Positions 15,770 through 18,636 of a stretch of 18,636 nt of DNA are shown piece after piece. Position 1 is the stretch's first letter. Each line of letters begins with the position of its first letter. This stretch comes from JBOHBN01 sp050698355 (GTDB taxonomy: Bacteria; Actinomycetota; Actinomycetes; Streptosporangiales; WHST01). The stretch covers positions 1 through 18,636 of the forward strand of contig JBOHBN010000340.1 in the NCBI GenBank assembly GCA_050698355.1, in the 5' to 3' direction. The position numbers were made by a program, and so were the translations under genes. Below the pieces are notes generated by a model. It made no database searches and was not told where the DNA came from. It saw only the letters and a list, made by a program, of their open reading frames with translations.

Positions 15770-16966
15770 TCAGGTGGCGCAGAGGAGATCCTCGATGCCG
15801 CGCGGGTAGGTCGTCAGGTACTCGGCGCCGTCGTCGGTGACGAGCGCGGTGTCGGAGTGCCGGAAGCCGGCAAGGCCGGGAACGTACAGCCCGGGTTCGA
15901 TGGAGAACACCATCCCGGGTTCGAGTACGGTGTGGTCGCCGACGTCGAGGAACGGGCCCTCGTGAATCTGAGTGCCGAGCCCGTGTCCGGTGTGGTGGCG
16001 CCAGTACTCGGTGATGCCGTGCTCGTCGAAGTACGCGCGCACGGCGCCGTCGACGTCGCTGCAGCGCGCCCCCGGCCGCAGCGCCTCGAAGGCCGTCTCC
16101 TGCGCGCCGACCATGAGCGAGAAGAAGCGACGTTGCTCGGGCGTCGGCTCGCCGAGCACCATCGTGCGCTCCAGCTCGCACTTGTAGCCCCACACGAGCG
16201 CCGACGCACCGGTGACGAGGACATCGCCGGTATGCATGGTGAGGTCCTTGGGGATGGCGTGCGGGAAGGCGGAGTTCGGCCCGATCTGGCTGCGGAAACC
16301 GGCGACGACGTTCAAACCGCCCGGGCTGCGCGGGTCGTACGCATCGCCGTGCGCGGCGACCAGTTCGGCCATCCCGGCGCGGGAGGCGGCGAGGGACACG
16401 TCGGTCTCGTTGGCGCCGTCGGCGCAGCCGTCCTGCAGGTACCTGTGCGTGATGTCGCTCCAGCGGGAGCTCTCGCGCAGCAGCGCCTGCTCGTCGCTCG
16501 ACTTGACGTACCGCAGCTGCTCCAGCGTCTCGGCGCAGCGCACGAGGACCGCATCGGGGAGCAGCTCGGGAAGCTTCGGTCCGCGGTAGCCGTACGGGCT
16601 CGCGTAACCCTCGGCGTCGACGAGGAGCGTCGGCGCGGACGTGCCCGTCATCTCGCGTACCAGGCTGGTGAGGCTCTCCATCGGGTGGCTGTCGCCCGGA
16701 TAGTCCGGGTAGGTCGCGACCCGGTCGACGATCGCCGTCGCCTGGACGTGCTCGCGCTCGAGCTGGGGCACGAATGCGACAGCCTCGTCGCGGCTCAGGA
16801 CGAGCGCGAGCGGGCGCTCGGTGGCGATGAACGCGAAGCCGCTCAGGTAGAACGCCGCGGCGGAGGAGAAGATCACCGCCGCCTGCGGGCGATCCTGGGC
16901 GTGCGCGTCGAACAGTGCCTGCCGCCGCGCGCGTATCTCCGGCTGCTCGATCCGCAAGACCACCAT
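15770..16966 (-). CDS. M24-fold hydrolase lacking metal ligands (creatinase/EutD-like), copy 2
   Basis: The 398-residue protein has the creatinase N-terminal plus M24 catalytic domain layout. Of the five M24 metal ligands, the first Asp is Thr252 (GDVLVT), the second is Glu264 (GYKCELERT), His328 is kept (GHGLG), Glu357 is kept (SIEPGLY), and the last Glu is Ser371 (FRHSDT). His236 (FPHA), Glu264 and Glu357 form the same creatinase-like set as in copy 1, yet the two proteins differ widely elsewhere, so they are not a recent duplication. The start at 16966 has a GGGGAG ribosome site. An in-frame ATG at 17005 lies inside the candidate promoter and was rejected. It is the first gene of the seven-gene operon. 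The product is a cytoplasmic hydrolase of a small C-N compound by inference. Confidence 0.82.
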   Translation of the reverse strand: MVVLRIEQPEIRARRQALFDAHAQDRPQAAVIFSSAAAFYLSGFAFIATERPLALVLSRDEAVAFVPQLEREHVQATAIVDRVATYPDYPGDSHPMESLTSLVREMTGTSAPTLLVDAEGYASPYGYRGPKLPELLPDAVLVRCAETLEQLRYVKSSDEQALLRESSRWSDITHRYLQDGCADGANETDVSLAASRAGMAELVAAHGDAYDPRSPGGLNVVAGFRSQIGPNSAFPHAIPKDLTMHTGDVLVTGASALVWGYKCELERTMVLGEPTPEQRRFFSLMVGAQETAFEALRPGARCSDVDGAVRAYFDEHGITEYWRHHTGHGLGTQIHEGPFLDVGDHTVLEPGMVFSIEPGLYVPGLAGFRHSDTALVTDDGAEYLTTYPRGIEDLLCAT

Positions 16967-16995
16967 GGCACGCTCCCCGAGTGTTGAACGGTCCG

Positions 16996-17024
16996 TGTGT
17001 AGCAATTCGTATGAATAAAGTCAA
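16996..17024 (-). promoter_or_regulatory. Candidate promoter of the hydrolase/transporter operon
   Basis: On the minus strand TTGACT (17019-17024) and TACACA (16996-17001) are separated by 17 bases, giving a plausible sigma-70-type promoter about 30 bases upstream of the ATG at 16966. The -35 is good and the -10 is weak. The spacer contains the dyad at 17005-17016. The remainder of the 124-bp divergent gap also holds a direct repeat described separately. Confidence 0.45.
17005..17016. promoter_or_regulatory. ATTC-N4-GAAT dyad, candidate operator
   Basis: ATTCGTATGAAT has four-base arms around GTAT and lies within the spacer of the candidate minus-strand promoter, where a bound protein would block polymerase. 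It differs from the TTGTCAACAA dyad upstream of ehuB. The binding protein is unknown; the operon's own GntR regulator is the first candidate. Confidence 0.4.
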
Positions 17025-17090
17025 CGGTCCGGCCGGCGACCTGCTAGGGTGAAATAACTTCGACAAGAACGTGAAGGACGTGTTTCGCCT

Positions 17091-18575
17091 GTGTGTGGCC
17101 TTGCGGCCCTACTTTCGGCTCATTGCATCGACTCCGATCCGTCCGACCAGTTCACCGACGTTCTTGACAGCGCCCTCGACCAGTTGGCCCATCGCGGCCC
17201 CGATGGCGCCGGTAGCGAACGCGCGGGTGGCGGTCACCTGCTCGGGCACCGTCGCCTCGCGATCATCGACCCTGCGGGTGGTCGGCAGCCGCTGACCACC
17301 GGCTCGGGTGACGCGCTGGTCGCGAACGGCATGATCTACAACGACCTCGAACTGCGCGGCGACCTCGGCTCTGCCAGGTATGCCACGGGCAGCGACAGCG
17401 AGTCCATCCTGCACGCCACGCGCGAGTGGGGGAGCGCCGCGCCGCAGCGGCTGGACGGCATGTTCGCGTACGTCTACGCTTCACCCGACCGCGTGATCGT
17501 GGCCCGTGACCCGCTCGGCATCAAGCCGCTCTACCGCGTGCGCGTCGGTGACGTCGAGGGCTTCGCCAGCGAGGTGAAGGCGTTCGACGGCATCGCGGAC
17601 GAGATCGAGGAGTTCCCCGCGGGCCACGTGTTCGACAGCGACCGAGGGTTGAGGCGCTACTACGAGGTGCCCGAGCCCCAGCTGGTACACCGCCCGCCGA
17701 AGCGCGTGGCGAGCGACCTACGCGAGGTGCTGGAGGCCGCGGTCGTCAAGCGGCTGCGCAGCGACGTACCCCTGGGTGCGCTGCTATCGGGCGGCCTGGA
17801 CAGCTCGGTGATCTGCGCGCTCGCGCGCCAGCACGTCGACGAGCTGCACACGTTCGCCGTCGGGCTGCCGGGCAGCGCCGACCTGCGTGCCGCGCGGATC
17901 GTCGCCGACCATCTGGGCACCATCCACCACGAGCTCGTAATCCACGAAGCGGACGTGCTGCGTGAGCTGCCGGATGTGTTGTGGCACCTGGAGTCCGCCG
18001 ACGTCGATCTCGTACGGTCGGCCGTGGTCAACTGGCTGGTGATGCGGCTGGCGGCACAGCACGTGACCGTGGTGCTGACCGGTGAGGGATCGGACGAGCT
18101 GTTCGCCGGCTACGCCTACCACGCCGGCTACGATGATCCCGGGCTGTTGCAGGCGGAGCTGCGGCGGTCGCTCGCCTCGATGCACAACATCAACCTGCAG
18201 CGCGTCGACCGGATGTCGATGGCGCACGGGCTCGAAGCGCGGGTGCCGTTCCTCGACACCGACGTCATCGCCGAGGCGATGCGCGTGCACCCGCTGCTGA
18301 AGCAGCGCGACCCGCGCACCGGCGAGCCGGTGGAGAAGTGGATACTCCGCTCGGTGGCCGAGGGCCTGCTACCCGACGAGGTGGTGTGGCGTACCAAGGC
18401 GCAGTTCGACGAGGGCACCGGCATGTCCGATCTGCTGCCGCGGCTCGCGGAGAGCGAGCCCGGCGGCGAGGCCGGCTGGTACGCCGACCTGCTCAGCAAG
18501 AGGTTCGAGCAGCCTGAGCACGTACACGCCGCCGCCGGCACCTGGGTCGACGACCGGGTCCCTGCCACTTCCTGA
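17091..18575 (+). CDS. asnB: Asparagine synthetase-like glutamine amidotransferase (AsnB family)
   Basis: This 494-residue class-II amidotransferase would transfer glutamine nitrogen to an AMP-activated carboxylate. The GTG start at 17091 places Cys2 (MCG) as the N-terminal nucleophile after Met removal, which fixes the start. AAGGA lies 12 bases upstream. Glutaminase motifs are HRGPDG (34-39), HRRLAIID (53-60) and TGSDSE (99-104). The usual NGEIYN is NGMIYN (79-84), so the glutamine-contacting Glu is Met81. The synthetase domain has the ATP loop LLSGGLDSS (231-239), ESADVDLVRSAVV, LTGEGSDELFAGY (329-341) and QRVDRMSMAHGLEARVPFLD. It is somewhat shorter than E. coli AsnB (554). It diverges from the hydrolase operon and ends five bases before a hairpin. 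Asparagine synthesis is the default; another amide product is possible. Confidence 0.88.
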   Translation: MCGLAALLSAHCIDSDPSDQFTDVLDSALDQLAHRGPDGAGSERAGGGHLLGHRRLAIIDPAGGRQPLTTGSGDALVANGMIYNDLELRGDLGSARYATGSDSESILHATREWGSAAPQRLDGMFAYVYASPDRVIVARDPLGIKPLYRVRVGDVEGFASEVKAFDGIADEIEEFPAGHVFDSDRGLRRYYEVPEPQLVHRPPKRVASDLREVLEAAVVKRLRSDVPLGALLSGGLDSSVICALARQHVDELHTFAVGLPGSADLRAARIVADHLGTIHHELVIHEADVLRELPDVLWHLESADVDLVRSAVVNWLVMRLAAQHVTVVLTGEGSDELFAGYAYHAGYDDPGLLQAELRRSLASMHNINLQRVDRMSMAHGLEARVPFLDTDVIAEAMRVHPLLKQRDPRTGEPVEKWILRSVAEGLLPDEVVWRTKAQFDEGTGMSDLLPRLAESEPGGEAGWYADLLSKRFEQPEHVHAAAGTWVDDRVPATS

Positions 18576-18580
18576 TCTCG

Positions 18581-18622
18581 TGTCAGTAGCTCAGCTCGCT
18601 GTAGCGGGCTGAGCTACTGACA
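18581..18622. terminator. 19-bp hairpin after the asparagine synthetase-like gene
   Basis: Arms 18581-18599 (TGTCAGTAGCTCAGCTCGC) and 18604-18622 pair with one G-T mismatch around the loop TGTA. It begins five bases after the stop codon. The left arm differs from that of the hairpin at 5-48 at one base, and the opposite arm carries the compensating change. No T-run follows. Rho-independent termination is inferred. Confidence 0.8.
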
Positions 18623-18636
18623 GCTCAGACCTGCGA

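Larger units (their letters stand above)
16987..17031. repeat. Direct repeat AACGGTCCG flanking the promoter dyad
   Basis: AACGGTCCG occurs at 16987-16995 and again at 17023-17031, 36 bases apart and in the same orientation. The copies bracket the candidate -10 to -35 region of the minus-strand operon and lie upstream of the divergent synthetase. Two regulator contact sites are possible. Chance cannot be excluded for nine bases. Confidence 0.35.

Noticed and set aside
10656..16966. Proline dipeptidase/aminopeptidase P function for the two M24 proteins
   Set aside because: The Asp ligands and the last Glu are replaced in both, which is incompatible with the standard dinuclear metal centre.
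15152..16987. 611-codon open frame on the plus strand
   Set aside because: It lies antisense to the PotD-like and M24 genes, which have clear motifs, starts and ribosome sites. The product is rich in Arg, Gly and Asp with no domain, as expected from GC-rich antisense frames.
5..18622. The similar hairpins as ends of a transposon or genomic island
   Set aside because: They are internally palindromic rather than terminal inverted repeats. No transposase or integrase or flanking target duplication is seen, and a related copy sits between convergent genes in the middle.
1..18636. tRNA, rRNA, CRISPR array, riboswitch, prophage genes
   Set aside because: No cloverleaf, repeat-spacer pattern, conserved riboswitch core or phage-like gene was recognised on either strand.

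Overview
The window is high-GC DNA with dense, mostly minus-strand operons. Start/stop overlaps of 4-5 bases are frequent, GTG starts occur, and the lipoproteins are of Gram-positive type. The terminator-like hairpins lack U-tracts. All of this points to a soil-type actinomycete; the genus cannot be fixed from the sequence. No rRNA, tRNA, CRISPR array, transposase or phage gene was seen, and no gene-free stretch exceeds 170 bases.

Region 1 (about 1-4930, minus strand) is an amino-sugar uptake operon in the order lipoprotein binding protein, two CUT1-type permeases, BadF/BadG-type sugar kinase, NanE epimerase. Neither a transporter ATPase nor a sialic acid lyase is present. The simplest reading is import and phosphorylation of N-acetylmannosamine (ManNAc) followed by epimerisation to GlcNAc-6-P. 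The upstream DNA carries half-sites resembling the DasR (GlcNAc regulator) operator. A perfect 20-bp hairpin ends the operon and encodes the last residues of NanE.

Region 2 (4929-7310, minus) is an EhuB-EhuC-EhuD-like transporter of the ectoine/amino-acid family with no EhuA ATPase nearby. Its promoter region holds a TTGTCAACAA dyad over a -35-like TTGACA, next to a 10-bp stem-loop. Region 3 (7343-9837) has a phytoene-desaturase-like FAD oxidoreductase and, diverging from it, a GNAT acetyltransferase.

Region 4 (9903-16966, minus) is a seven-gene operon: M24-fold hydrolase, lipoprotein binding protein, two permeases, PotA-type ATPase, second M24-fold hydrolase, FadR-type GntR regulator. Both hydrolases have lost the M24 metal-ligand set but keep a His/Glu/Glu arrangement like metal-free creatinase and comparable to ectoine hydrolase EutD. 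They are probably small-molecule amidine, guanidine or amide hydrolases rather than peptidases. Diverging from this operon is a glutamine-dependent asparagine-synthetase-like gene (17091-18575), and the shared 124-bp gap holds a dyad inside a candidate promoter.

Three palindromes that share the outer sequence TGTCAGT/ACTGACA lie at 5-48, 9840-9885 and 18581-18622, each at the 3' end of a transcription unit. The first and third differ at one stem position by a compensatory base-pair swap, so they form a conserved family of structured elements. The best candidate for an undescribed system is the paired creatinase-like hydrolase/ABC-transporter operon with its divergent synthetase.
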